The notes under the pieces: generated by a model | Databases searched by the model: none | Told to the model about the DNA's origin: nothing | The model's input: the letters and a program-made list of their open reading frames with translations, nothing else | Origin: G963662905 sp963676725 | GTDB taxonomy: Bacteria > Bacteroidota > Bacteroidia > Bacteroidales > WRLA01 | DNA: 64,000 nucleotides | Assembly: GCA_963676725.1 (NCBI GenBank) | Contig: OY781463.1 | Span: 186,001 to 250,000, forward strand | Reading direction: 5' to 3' | Shown: positions 55,643-64,000 of the stretch, in pieces | Layout: each line of letters begins with the position of its first letter | Position numbering within the stretch: position 1 is the stretch's first letter | Made by a program: the position numbers and the translations under genes

Positions 55643-56801
55643 ACCTAAATTTTACACTTAACATCGTAATGTCATCACTCTGAATAGCTCCTTTTGCATG
55701 GGCTGTTAATGCTGCGCTTACTTCTGAGATAAGCTCCGCCGGACTCATGTTTGTGCATCTCTCGAGTAATTCTTCCAATGCGTTGTCGCTAAATAGATTG
55801 TTCTGTACGTCCATTGATTCGGTTACGCCATCAGTATATAAGAATAAACTGTCGCCTGCTTTTAAATGTGTCTCAAGGGTATTATAAGATAATCCTTCTA
55901 AAACACCAAGAACCGTATTCCCTGTCAGCTTTAATCGCTCAATATTTCCATCTGAATGCAATATGTATGGAGGATTGTGACCTGCATTGCAATAGCTCAG
56001 CTTTCCGGTATTGATTTCCAGAATGCAGTAAAATGTGGTTACAAACATATCATTGATATTTTCCTTGCACAATAATTCGTTTGAATAATTCATGCATTCA
56101 TCTGGTGATAGCCCTTTTAATGCTGCAGCCCTTATAATTGTACGACTTACCGCCATATAAATTGCTGCAGGGATTCCTTTATCTGATACATCTGCAATTA
56201 CTAAACCCAGATGCGTGTCGTCAATCATGAAGAAATCATAAAAATCTCCCCCTACTGACTTCGCTGCCTCCATTTGCGCATAAATATCAAATTCAGTATG
56301 CTCCGGAAAAGCTGGAAAATTTTTGGGTAATATAGATTGCTGTATCTCTTTAGCGATGCTTAAATCATGCTGTATTGCCTCAAGTTGATAATGTTCTTTT
56401 TCTGCTTTCTGTAGCAAACTAACATGCTCAATCGTTTTATTGATGGTAATTTCAAGATCAGTAAAGTCAATTGGTTTTGTGGTAAAATCAAATGCTCCAC
56501 GGTTCATGGCCGTTCGTATATTGTCCATGTCTCCGTACGCTGAAACCATTACTGTCTTGAGTGTTGGATTTTTAAGCTCATTGATTTTTGTTAACAATGT
56601 GAGTCCATCCATTTCCGGCATATTAATATCTGATAGGATAATGCAGGTGTCCGGATGTTCCAATATTGCGGCTAATGCCTCTAGGCCGTTTCCTGCAAAG
56701 TGGAATTCAAATTGTCCTTTTCTGATTTGCCTTCTGAATTTTTGTTTGATGAGCATTTCCATATCGGGCTCATCATCAACGCATAATATTTTAAAAGCCA
56801 T
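55641..56801 (-). CDS. Response regulator with SpoIIE-type PP2C phosphatase output
   Basis: 386 residues. The N-terminal receiver (1-125) has the acidic pair DDE (9-11), phospho-acceptor Asp58 in LSDINMPEMDG, a Ser/Thr-type VSAYGD and Lys in TTKPID. A coiled linker (about 130-165) follows. The C-terminal PP2C/SpoIIE domain (about 170-386) keeps GGDFYDFF, IADVSDKG and LFLYTDGVTES, and ends DDITMLSV, the metal-binding set. Such proteins dephosphorylate an anti-sigma-factor antagonist or another Ser/Thr-phosphoprotein upon phosphorylation of the receiver. It is the last gene of a five-gene minus-strand operon with two kinase-like proteins, the obvious partners. No anti-sigma antagonist is encoded in the window. 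Confidence 0.93.
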   Translation of the reverse strand: MAFKILCVDDEPDMEMLIKQKFRRQIRKGQFEFHFAGNGLEALAAILEHPDTCIILSDINMPEMDGLTLLTKINELKNPTLKTVMVSAYGDMDNIRTAMNRGAFDFTTKPIDFTDLEITINKTIEHVSLLQKAEKEHYQLEAIQHDLSIAKEIQQSILPKNFPAFPEHTEFDIYAQMEAAKSVGGDFYDFFMIDDTHLGLVIADVSDKGIPAAIYMAVSRTIIRAAALKGLSPDECMNYSNELLCKENINDMFVTTFYCILEINTGKLSYCNAGHNPPYILHSDGNIERLKLTGNTVLGVLEGLSYNTLETHLKAGDSLFLYTDGVTESMDVQNNLFSDNALEELLERCTNMSPAELISEVSAALTAHAKGAIQSDDITMLSVKFR

Positions 56802-56815
56802 AATATAATGTTTTC

Positions 56816-57415
56816 TTAGTTTTCATTGTTTAAACGCATTTTCCAGCCAAACTGTGCGCAAAATTTTCCAAGATTTAGATCATCCATTGCAGATGAATAG
56901 ATCATGAAAATGGTGTTGGGAATATAAAATTCTATAAGCGGACCGGCAGCAATAAAACTTCCATTATGCACTTCTGTTGCGCCAATACGAAATGCCCCCA
57001 ATTTATAGGTAAAGATGCACTGAGAGCGGTCTTTATCTCCACCCCATTCATATACACCGAAGAAAAAAAGTTTTTTGTGAAAGAGATACACTACCGGAGA
57101 ATATCTTTCAGGACTACCATTGCCGGTTTGGAGGCCAACTTTAAATCCTGCAATAAGCCATGGTGCTATATTAACATCAACACCAAAAACTGATTCGCCC
57201 CAATGTTCCCTTATCAAACTGTAGCTGGCAAATGAGAATGTTTTGTTTAAAGCACTCTGAGTTGCTAATGTGGCCGTAATAAATGAGGGGTCTGTGCCTA
57301 AATCTTCATGATAAAAATAGTAATTGTGCAAACTCAGCTTTGTTTGAGCCATAGTTGTGTAATTCGCTGAGATCAGCAATATCACTACAATGAATATGAC
57401 GTTTGTTTTAAACAT
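56816..57415 (-). CDS. Predicted outer-membrane/exported beta-rich protein of the signalling operon
   Basis: A 199-residue exported protein with signal MFKTNVIFIVVILLISANYTTMAQ. It has amphipathic strands (FSFASYSLIREHW, VDVNIAPWLIAGFKVGLQTG, YSPVVYLFHKKLFFFGVYEW, and GKFCAQFGWKMRLNNEN) fitting a small barrel. I recognise no family. It overlaps the histidine kinase gene by eight bases (57408-57415) and lies 14 nt before the response regulator gene, so it is within the same unit. A structural part of the sensing path or a regulated product are both possible. Confidence 0.72.
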   Translation of the reverse strand: MFKTNVIFIVVILLISANYTTMAQTKLSLHNYYFYHEDLGTDPSFITATLATQSALNKTFSFASYSLIREHWGESVFGVDVNIAPWLIAGFKVGLQTGNGSPERYSPVVYLFHKKLFFFGVYEWGGDKDRSQCIFTYKLGAFRIGATEVHNGSFIAAGPLIEFYIPNTIFMIYSSAMDDLNLGKFCAQFGWKMRLNNEN

Positions 57416-58262
57416 GTTTTTTTATTGGCAAACAAATAGTAAACTGTGTGAATTCCCCTTGCTGACTATCTATGGTGATGCTTCCATTATGCTTTTTCTC
57501 AATAATTTCCCGCACCATAGCAAGACCTAATCCTGTTCCTTTTCCTACTTCTTTTGTGGAAAAGAAGGGGAGAAATATTTTTTCTCGGATATGTTCCGGT
57601 ATGCCTATGCCGTTGTCGTGAAATGTGATTTGTACGCATTCGCCTTTATTCTCTGTGGCTATTTTAATCTCAGGCGTATATTGTTCGATCTTGAGGGTAG
57701 ATTTCACAAAAACAGCATAGCAAGCATTATTCACTATATTTAGTATGGCACGGGAAATATCCTGAGGGATAATTTCTATAGGAGGAAAATCTATAGCAAA
57801 TTGATATTCGATGCTGGTATTGAATGTGCTGTCCGATGCACGCATCCCGTGATATGCGAGTTTTGTGTATTCTTCCACCATTTTGTTGATGTCGGTGCGC
57901 TGAAAAGCACCTTCCTTGCCCCTTGTTTGTAGGAGCATGCCTTTAATGATATTCTGTGCACGTTTTCCGTGTTCTGAAATTTTGCTTGAATTCGCTTCCA
58001 GCATTTCAGCAATTTCTGTAAGCTCGTCAAGAGATTCTGAGAGATGTTCCTGATCCTGAATTTCTTCGATAATCGCCTTTATGTCTTCCGTCAATTGAAT
58101 ATTTAACTGGGCAAAATTATTCACAAAATTGAGGGGATTTTGAATTTCATGCAAAATGCCGGCAGTTAATCGCCCGACAGCGGCTAATTTTTCCTGCTGA
58201 ATAATTTGATCCTCTAGCTTTGAAATCCTGTTTTCTAGTTCTTCAATTTTATTTTGATTCAT
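57408..58262 (-). CDS. Soluble histidine kinase (HisKA/HATPase_c)
   Basis: 284 residues. A short N-terminal coiled coil (1-30) precedes the DHp domain with phospho-accepting His38 in GILHEIQNPLNFVNNFAQL, and a catalytic domain with the N-box NNACYAVF, G1 DNGIGIP and G2 GKGTGLGLAMV. No membrane segment or sensor domain exists, so it must get its input from a partner. The H-box and surroundings are nearly the same as the C-terminal kinase part of the next protein upstream (58279-61965), where the His is replaced. It lies 16 nt downstream of that gene and overlaps the following gene by 8 bases. Confidence 0.93.
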   Translation of the reverse strand: MNQNKIEELENRISKLEDQIIQQEKLAAVGRLTAGILHEIQNPLNFVNNFAQLNIQLTEDIKAIIEEIQDQEHLSESLDELTEIAEMLEANSSKISEHGKRAQNIIKGMLLQTRGKEGAFQRTDINKMVEEYTKLAYHGMRASDSTFNTSIEYQFAIDFPPIEIIPQDISRAILNIVNNACYAVFVKSTLKIEQYTPEIKIATENKGECVQITFHDNGIGIPEHIREKIFLPFFSTKEVGKGTGLGLAMVREIIEKKHNGSITIDSQQGEFTQFTICLPIKKHV

Positions 58263-58278
58263 AATATCTGGATTTTCA

Positions 58279-61200
58279 TCATGATATAGGAATAGTCACT
58301 GTAAATAATGTCCAATCATTAATGGATGATTCGACATCGATCCTGCCAGAATGGTTCTGGATAATTTCTTTGGCGATATATAATCCTGTGCCTGTTCCTT
58401 CAGCTGTTGGTTTTGTGGTAAAAAACGGATCGAATATTTTCTTTTTTTCCAACTCACTGATGCCCATGCCGTAATCTTTAATGCTAAAAACGGCAAACCT
58501 GCCATCAATACAGCTATTTATTTCTATTTCCAATCGTTCGATATTTGATTTTTTTGTTTTCTGAATACTGGTATAGAAGGCATTACGCAATAGATGATAG
58601 ATGACCTGAGCGATTCCATTGGCAATTATTGGGGCATTTAATTCTTTATTCAATTGAAGGATTGGAATAATTTTTTCACCATTTTCATAGGTGGAAAATT
58701 CTTTTTGGACTATTGCTGCGCCCTGTGTCAAAAGGCTATTGATATCTGTTCTTTGTTTTTCGCCACTTCTGTCGCGCAAAAGATTTTCCATACCTTTTAC
58801 TATGCGTGCAGTATTTGTTCCGTGTTCATGGATTTTTTGCACATTCTGCTCCAGCATTTCTGTAATTTCTGAAAGTTCTTCTGTGTCCTCATCAGATAAA
58901 TTGCTTTCGCTGCCTTTTATTATTTCATTTTGCTCTTGGATTAATTCAGCGGATAGTTGCGCAAAATTATTGATATAATTTAAGGGGTTTATGATCCTGT
59001 CGACGATGCCCTGAGTGAGTTTACCGACGGAGGCCAGTTTTTCTTTGCGGATTAATTCCTGCTGTGTGCTTTCCAGGCTGTGGAGGGTTTGCTCAATTTC
59101 ATGCAATAAATTTGTTTTAATAAACGCAGAAACCAGATGCTCTTTGATATTCCTGAATTGTTCGCAGATTTCCTCATCAAAGGCTTGATGCTCATACATA
59201 TTTTCCATAATCAGATAGCCCATAACCCTGTTTTTATACCGGATGAGCATGATGATCATCGCAGAAGATTTCTCAAAAACATTTTTTAGTTTTCCCTCAA
59301 ATTCAATCTGTGGGCTATTTTTCAGGAAGATGTCTTCAAAAACTTCAGTAGTTTGACTTAAGTATTGTTTTTCAATATCTTCTGTGCTAAGTTTGATGTG
59401 TTTTGCCTGTTCAATTTTTCTTCCTGCTGAGGATGTAAAGCTATAAGTGCCGAGCGTCTCATCAAACATAAGAGAGGTCGCAGTATCAACATTTGGAAGT
59501 AGTTGCAGTTTTTTAAGAAGGGCATCCAAAAGTAAATCCAATTGTATTTCAGCATTAATTGATTTCACCAAATTGTTAATGCCTTCCAATTCTTCGTTTT
59601 TCTTGCTTAGTTCTCCCGATTGTTGCTTTAAAGCCTCTTTTTGTTTATTGATTTCATGGGTGCGTTCCTCAATAATTCCTTCCAAGCGTTGTTTGTCGCG
59701 CATCAATTGAGCCGACCGATACCTTATATACAGAACGATAATAAGGATGAGTGTAAAAATATAGGCCAGATAGGCCATCACTGTATTATACCAGGCCGGA
59801 TGGATTAAGAAAGAAAAAGTAATCGGATCGCTCTCTGTTCCGTCGGGGAGTTTTGTTCGTACTTGAAACTCGTACTTTCCTTTTAATAAGTTAGTGTATT
59901 CTTTTGAGTGCTCTTGAGACCATTCTGACCAGCTGTCATTTAAGCCCTTCAAGCGATAACTGAACAGTACTTCTGCGCCAACATCAAAATTGGTAGATGC
60001 AAATTGAAAAAGAAAGTGGCTCAACTTATGCGGTATGTCCATTGTCGTCTGTTGTTCTAGATCGAAAATAGAATCTCCGGCTTTTATCTTAGTAAAGAAA
60101 ATGCTGGTTTCGGGCCTGCGAACATCATTATTTTTTGTTTGAATCAGGAAAATTTTATTTTGACCACCCAGCCAAATATGATTGGAATCAGGGGCATAGG
60201 CACAACGGATATCTTCGCCTTTAAGACGGTATAGTTCTTGCTTTGAAACGGTATAACATTTCGATGTTTTTTTAAAGAGCCTGCTCTCCTTTGATTCTGC
60301 TCCGTATGTGTATAATATGCTATTCGACAAAGAAATAACAGGGTTTAACCATTGATTATTAATCTCTTCTTTGCAGAATAGTTCTGTGTCTGAAAAAGAA
60401 TTTGATGTTTTATCGTAAATGAGAATTCCCCCGCCATAATTAATATGCAAAATATTGTCCGCAATAAAAATCCCACTCGTATTATTGGATGGTAGCCCTT
60501 TGTCACCAAAGGGATATAGAATTGGTTTTTCTGTTTGCTGTATATCCAAACGCCAGACCCCATCTCCGGGTGCATGAAACCAAATGTTTTTCCCATCGCT
60601 CAAAACTGTCCTGATTTCAGTATTTTTTATAATGTCTTTTTTAATCTGTGTTTGATTGTTATAGGAAAAAGCTCCTCGTGTAGTCCCTGCAAAAATCATA
60701 TTGCCCTCAAGCACCATGGACAATACAAACTCATCAGTGATTTTTGCTATTCCTGAATTATTGATTGCATACAATCCATCACTACAGCCGGCCCAAAGTA
60801 TATTATTTTCTTCATCTTTTTGGAGTGTCCAACAGGCTGTATTAATCTCTTTTAGGGCAGTAAATTTTTCTTTTTCCATCCGAAAAAGCCCTTGCATTCC
60901 GGCAACATACAGTTGATGATTATAATTTAAGAGCGCATTAATGTCTCCTTCAATTCCATTGGATCTGTTATACAGGCTAATATCTGATGGGATTGCGCAT
61001 AATGCAATGCCTCCATTCATGCTTAACCAGAGGTTTTGGTCCTTCTTACTGTAATTCATTGCAGTCACATCAAAAGTTCCATAAACGGGATGGTCTGCAG
61101 TATGCATCTGTATAAGGCCATCATTATTGAAAAGAAATGCACCTTTATGCTTCGTTCCCAGCATCATCAACTCATTATTAATCCGCTGAATGCAACTGCA

Positions 61201-61965
61201 TTGTCCTTGTTTTGCCATCAGGCTTGCATCATTTTTAAGGAATGATGCTTTGCCGTTTTTTATTTGTATGATCCCTTGCAGGCGGCTGAATAAAAGGCTG
61301 TCTCCTTTAAAAATATCCATGCCTATGATTTCAGTGCTTTGAGGCAGCCCTTCTATGAATGAGGTCTTTTCTGTTTTGTGGCCATCAAAAGAAAAGAGCC
61401 CGCTGTTTTCGCTTTGAAGGAAGATTTTGTCCTGAAAAGAAAATGCTCCGATGCAATAAAAATCAAGGGGTATTTTGCGTATTTCTTCTTTGGTTTTTAA
61501 GTAAATTTTATTTTCCGATACAAAAATAATCGTCCCGGAAATTTCTCCAATATGAAATACAGTTCCCTCAAAAACAGTATTTTCTGCAAGTGGTTTAAAT
61601 GAGCTTTGTCCGTTTTGGGCTTTTTGGATAAAACCACATTCATTGCGGCCGCCGGCATAAACCTGCCCATTGGAGGCTGTGTATAATGATGTGATCATAT
61701 TATAAGAAGGGGTGGGGATTAGGGACCAAAGGGCGCCATTATAGGTGATGATTCCCGAGAAATTCCCCACATACAAAATGCCGAGGCTATCGCGGCATAA
61801 TGAGAAATTTTGTTCCTTGCCCTGATATTCTTCTGCCGAAAAGAAATGAATCAAAGGACTGCCAGAGAAAGGAATGTTCTCTTCCTGAGCGAAAATGTTT
61901 TTGCTGCTTCCAAGAATCAGAAGCAGTATCGTAAGGATTATGTGACCTGAGATATGATTTTTCAT
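58279..61965 (-). CDS. Beta-propeller (two-component-regulator-type) sensor with GAF-like and kinase domains, phospho-acceptor His replaced by Asp
   Basis: 1228 residues. A signal or anchor (1-26), a long propeller with repeated Kelch/regulator-type blades (about 40-620), a Y_Y_Y domain (about 630-725, TTMDIPHKLSHFLFQFASTN...YEFQVRTKLPDG), a transmembrane helix (about 733-755), a coiled coil (760-810), a GAF-like domain (about 825-960) and a DHp/HATPase pair (about 980-1228). At the H-box the sequence is QGIVDRIINPLNYINNFAQL, with Asp989 in place of the acceptor His. The N-box (HLLRNAFY), G1 (DYGMGIS) and G2 (GTGTGLYIAK) look usable. It begins 4 bp inside the preceding gene (ATGA). The neighbour kinase at 57408 has the intact His. 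Confidence 0.92.
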   Translation of the reverse strand: MKNHISGHIILTILLLILGSSKNIFAQEENIPFSGSPLIHFFSAEEYQGKEQNFSLCRDSLGILYVGNFSGIITYNGALWSLIPTPSYNMITSLYTASNGQVYAGGRNECGFIQKAQNGQSSFKPLAENTVFEGTVFHIGEISGTIIFVSENKIYLKTKEEIRKIPLDFYCIGAFSFQDKIFLQSENSGLFSFDGHKTEKTSFIEGLPQSTEIIGMDIFKGDSLLFSRLQGIIQIKNGKASFLKNDASLMAKQGQCSCIQRINNELMMLGTKHKGAFLFNNDGLIQMHTADHPVYGTFDVTAMNYSKKDQNLWLSMNGGIALCAIPSDISLYNRSNGIEGDINALLNYNHQLYVAGMQGLFRMEKEKFTALKEINTACWTLQKDEENNILWAGCSDGLYAINNSGIAKITDEFVLSMVLEGNMIFAGTTRGAFSYNNQTQIKKDIIKNTEIRTVLSDGKNIWFHAPGDGVWRLDIQQTEKPILYPFGDKGLPSNNTSGIFIADNILHINYGGGILIYDKTSNSFSDTELFCKEEINNQWLNPVISLSNSILYTYGAESKESRLFKKTSKCYTVSKQELYRLKGEDIRCAYAPDSNHIWLGGQNKIFLIQTKNNDVRRPETSIFFTKIKAGDSIFDLEQQTTMDIPHKLSHFLFQFASTNFDVGAEVLFSYRLKGLNDSWSEWSQEHSKEYTNLLKGKYEFQVRTKLPDGTESDPITFSFLIHPAWYNTVMAYLAYIFTLILIIVLYIRYRSAQLMRDKQRLEGIIEERTHEINKQKEALKQQSGELSKKNEELEGINNLVKSINAEIQLDLLLDALLKKLQLLPNVDTATSLMFDETLGTYSFTSSAGRKIEQAKHIKLSTEDIEKQYLSQTTEVFEDIFLKNSPQIEFEGKLKNVFEKSSAMIIMLIRYKNRVMGYLIMENMYEHQAFDEEICEQFRNIKEHLVSAFIKTNLLHEIEQTLHSLESTQQELIRKEKLASVGKLTQGIVDRIINPLNYINNFAQLSAELIQEQNEIIKGSESNLSDEDTEELSEITEMLEQNVQKIHEHGTNTARIVKGMENLLRDRSGEKQRTDINSLLTQGAAIVQKEFSTYENGEKIIPILQLNKELNAPIIANGIAQVIYHLLRNAFYTSIQKTKKSNIERLEIEINSCIDGRFAVFSIKDYGMGISELEKKKIFDPFFTTKPTAEGTGTGLYIAKEIIQNHSGRIDVESSINDWTLFTVTIPIS

Positions 61966-64000
61966 ACGCTTTGGCTGTTAAAATGAGCCTGATGATTTTT
62001 TTCTCCAAAAACTTGCTCCATAAATTCCATATGACTTTCTCTAGATGCTGAATAAAGCAAGAGAAGATTGTTTAGAGTGAATTTATTTAGCTTATAATGT
62101 TGGTTTGTTTTATTGTTTAAACGAATCTTTTTCTCCGGATTGTTTTCGGGCAATAAGATCAAATCACCGTTTTTGTAGGTACTCTTGGGCTCTGTAATTG
62201 TAAGTGTATCATCAACACATAAAATGCACTCACTGTAAGGATAGAATACATCATCAACGGATGTGGTTTTGGTATCTTCCAGCAAGATATCTAAAAGTAT
62301 TGGGTGAATTTGACTCAGGATTTTATTGGCATTTGCTGCTTGAATTAAATGGCAGCAATTTTTTTCTGTTTCAGGATTATAGAAAAAAGGCATGAGTTCC
62401 GGTGTATATTCAAGGCAAAATTTCAAATGTTCAGGATTTCGCTCTTTCAGAATATGAACTGCTGTTTTCTTTAAAAGAGTATTTTTACTGCATATATGTG
62501 CTGCAATCAGCTCTGTAAAGCTTTCCGAAAAATCTTTGAACATAGCAGCTTGTTGCATTGCCAAGGCGATTGTTGTGCTTGAAAACATCCAGATATTGCC
62601 CCCGATCAATTCTTTGATGTGATCGTTCAGTCCTTTCTTTTTTTGTGGGAAAAACCTACTTAGTTTGTCCAGGCTTTCTTCGGTGCTCTCTGAAGTGAAG
62701 AGCGGTATCAATACTTCTTTTAAATTTCCCTGAATGATAAATTCCAATGCTTCTGCAGCAAAACCACTGCTTGCACCCTTTGTGTTTTTTCTGATGCGCT
62801 CGAGGCTTTCCGCATCAAAAAGCAGTCCCAAAGTATTGAAAATACCAGTTTCATAGCGATTTGCATCATTAGTTAGAGCTTTTATTAGGTCGGGCTGGGC
62901 GCTGTCTTTTATGTCTTCCAATATTCTGTAAATACTACAAATGTCTTCGATTTTGGCATAGATAATGTCTTCCGCTTTTCTTCTAAACTCTCCATTAAAG
63001 CGTTCTGTTTTGTTTTTGGTAATCATCTTAATCGCATAATCCCGTTCGATGGGCGATGGATTGTCTATTTGTTTTTGCAGAAAATCCTGGCCGGAATTTA
63101 TATGAGATAAAATATTTAAAATGGTCATCCTGAGAAGGGTGTCATCTGTGTTTTTTATAAATGCCTGCTCAAGTTCAGTCGGGGCATGAAGGTGGGATAA
63201 TGAAAATGCTGCAAGATTCCTATATTCCGGATCAGAAAGATAGGTGAGGAGTTTGCTGATGAGTTCTTTTCGTTTCAGCAATGCTGCAGCCTGAATGCAT
63301 TCCCGTTTTATGGCTGCATTTTCTGAGTTCATTAGTGAAATTATTTCATGCACAGCAGATAAGCGTCCGTTTAGGCCTTCCTGTGTGGCATTGCTCACTC
63401 TTTGGTCTTTAAAATAACCGGGATCGGGCATGAGGCTTTGATCGCCAATTTCGAGAGAAGCTTTTTGAAGGATGCCGTTATTTATTTGCGAAGGGCGTTT
63501 CTGTTCTGTTTCTTGTTCCTTTTTAGTGCTGTCTTTTGGATGTATGCCAATCAGAATTTCAATTTTATGCCTGTATTCTTTCATCGTATTGATGACGACC
63601 CAAAGCCAGATAATGCCAATCGGGATAAAAATATAGTTATAGCTTACAATGCTTTTTACCGGTATATAAGTAAATGCGACTAATGCAAGCCCGGCGATAA
63701 TACTGCCAATTGCTTTGGGAATGCCTTCGATGAAGTTCTGGAAATTTAAGCGCCCTTCAATTGGTATTGCCTGATATAAAACCTGAAAAGATGGATCGTG
63801 TATGCCGGAACGTGTCGATCGCTCAAATAATTTCCCCATGGCAACCAAGACAAAAAATAGGGCAAGGCCTGGAGCAATGCTTCCCAAAATGGCAGCAGGG
63901 GCAAGAGTTCCCAATAAAGCAATGGGCATGATAATTAATCCTATTTTTAGTCCGTAGCGATTGAGTAACCTGCCCGATAACAAAGACTTAAAGAGTAATT
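61962..64000 (-). CDS. MFS-like membrane protein with HEAT-repeat tail, 5' end outside window
   Basis: At least 679 residues are visible; the frame stays open to the window edge (a TTG at 63983 is not the start). The N-terminal visible part is hydrophobic (LKIGLIIMPIALL..., FFVLVAMGKLFERSTRSG, VSYNYIFIPIGIIWLWVVI), the last half of a major-facilitator or nucleotide-transporter-like fold. Then come several HEAT-like helical repeats (about residues 215-500, for example ENAAIKRECIQAAALLKRK) and a C-terminal domain with no family I know. Its stop overlaps the start of the propeller sensor gene (ATGA), so it is co-translated and likely acts with the signalling proteins. Confidence 0.75.
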   Translation of the reverse strand, partial: LLFKSLLSGRLLNRYGLKIGLIIMPIALLGTLAPAAILGSIAPGLALFFVLVAMGKLFERSTRSGIHDPSFQVLYQAIPIEGRLNFQNFIEGIPKAIGSIIAGLALVAFTYIPVKSIVSYNYIFIPIGIIWLWVVINTMKEYRHKIEILIGIHPKDSTKKEQETEQKRPSQINNGILQKASLEIGDQSLMPDPGYFKDQRVSNATQEGLNGRLSAVHEIISLMNSENAAIKRECIQAAALLKRKELISKLLTYLSDPEYRNLAAFSLSHLHAPTELEQAFIKNTDDTLLRMTILNILSHINSGQDFLQKQIDNPSPIERDYAIKMITKNKTERFNGEFRRKAEDIIYAKIEDICSIYRILEDIKDSAQPDLIKALTNDANRYETGIFNTLGLLFDAESLERIRKNTKGASSGFAAEALEFIIQGNLKEVLIPLFTSESTEESLDKLSRFFPQKKKGLNDHIKELIGGNIWMFSSTTIALAMQQAAMFKDFSESFTELIAAHICSKNTLLKKTAVHILKERNPEHLKFCLEYTPELMPFFYNPETEKNCCHLIQAANANKILSQIHPILLDILLEDTKTTSVDDVFYPYSECILCVDDTLTITEPKSTYKNGDLILLPENNPEKKIRLNNKTNQHYKLNKFTLNNLLLLYSASRESHMEFMEQVFGEKNHQAHFNSQSV

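Overview
The window is a piece of chromosome from a Bacteroidota bacterium, probably class Bacteroidia and close to the Bacteroidales/Marinilabiliales. The evidence is: (i) repeated promoter elements of the Bacteroidota type (TAnnTTTG at -7, TTTG about 19 nt upstream), including four in tandem before the rRNA operon; (ii) secreted proteins with type IX secretion C-terminal sorting domains; (iii) a type III glutamine synthetase; (iv) DUF3857/transglutaminase, GWxTD and TonB-type proteins typical of the phylum; (v) 16S rRNA with a Bacteroidota-like sequence and a GGAATACCTCC 3' end. No species call is possible from the sequence alone.

Layout. 1-3.1 kb: 3' part of engB, a biotin-carrier plus carboxyltransferase pair, and a small MmcQ/YjbR protein. 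3.1-10.3 kb: mutS2, then aroB-aroA (overlapping), then glnN. 10.6-15.3 kb: a 1579-residue UvrA-like protein made of two UvrA-like halves (four ABC modules), the second module visibly degenerate. 15.3-19 kb: a repeat-rich region with a 44-bp tandem array, an AAA/DUF4143 ATPase under a promoter overlapped by three iterons at exact 32-bp spacing, a large imperfect palindrome whose right arm is tandemly triplicated (222 bp units), then dinB. 19.4-31.7 kb: a DUF418 membrane protein with a conserved unknown, valS, a 21-bp minisatellite before a FUSC-family membrane protein, and two tandem DUF3857/transglutaminase proteins with a small secreted protein. 32.2-40.5 kb: a three-gene secreted set (GH16 glucanase and two modular adhesin or carbohydrate-binding-like proteins, one with five 252-residue repeats), all with type IX sorting domains. 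40.6-44.7 kb: gcvP, RNase P RNA, and a YfcE-like phosphoesterase. 44.65-46.58 kb: a small accessory patch bounded by the intact 3' end of the phosphoesterase gene and a decayed second copy of it. It holds a membrane-protein pseudogene, a two-TM small protein and a lipoprotein with a C-terminal glycine-rich segment. 46.7-49.8 kb: a TonB_C protein, a GWxTD lipoprotein and an outer-membrane barrel-like protein. 49.9-55.6 kb: a complete rRNA operon (four promoters, 16S, tRNA-Ile, tRNA-Ala, a tRNA-like remnant, 23S, 5S, terminator). 55.6-64 kb: a minus-strand signalling operon of MFS/HEAT protein, beta-propeller sensor kinase, soluble histidine kinase, outer-membrane-like protein, and response regulator-PP2C phosphatase.

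How genes work together. aroB and aroA are translationally coupled shikimate-pathway steps. The GH16 operon looks like a surface machinery for binding and cutting a beta-glucan. The signalling operon is the most system-like unit. Its large sensor has Asp where its neighbour kinase has the phospho-accepting His, which suggests the two kinase proteins are functionally paired and drive the response regulator-phosphatase. The best candidates for new biology are this operon, the fused UvrA, the iteron-controlled ATPase, and the patch at 44.65-46.58 kb.
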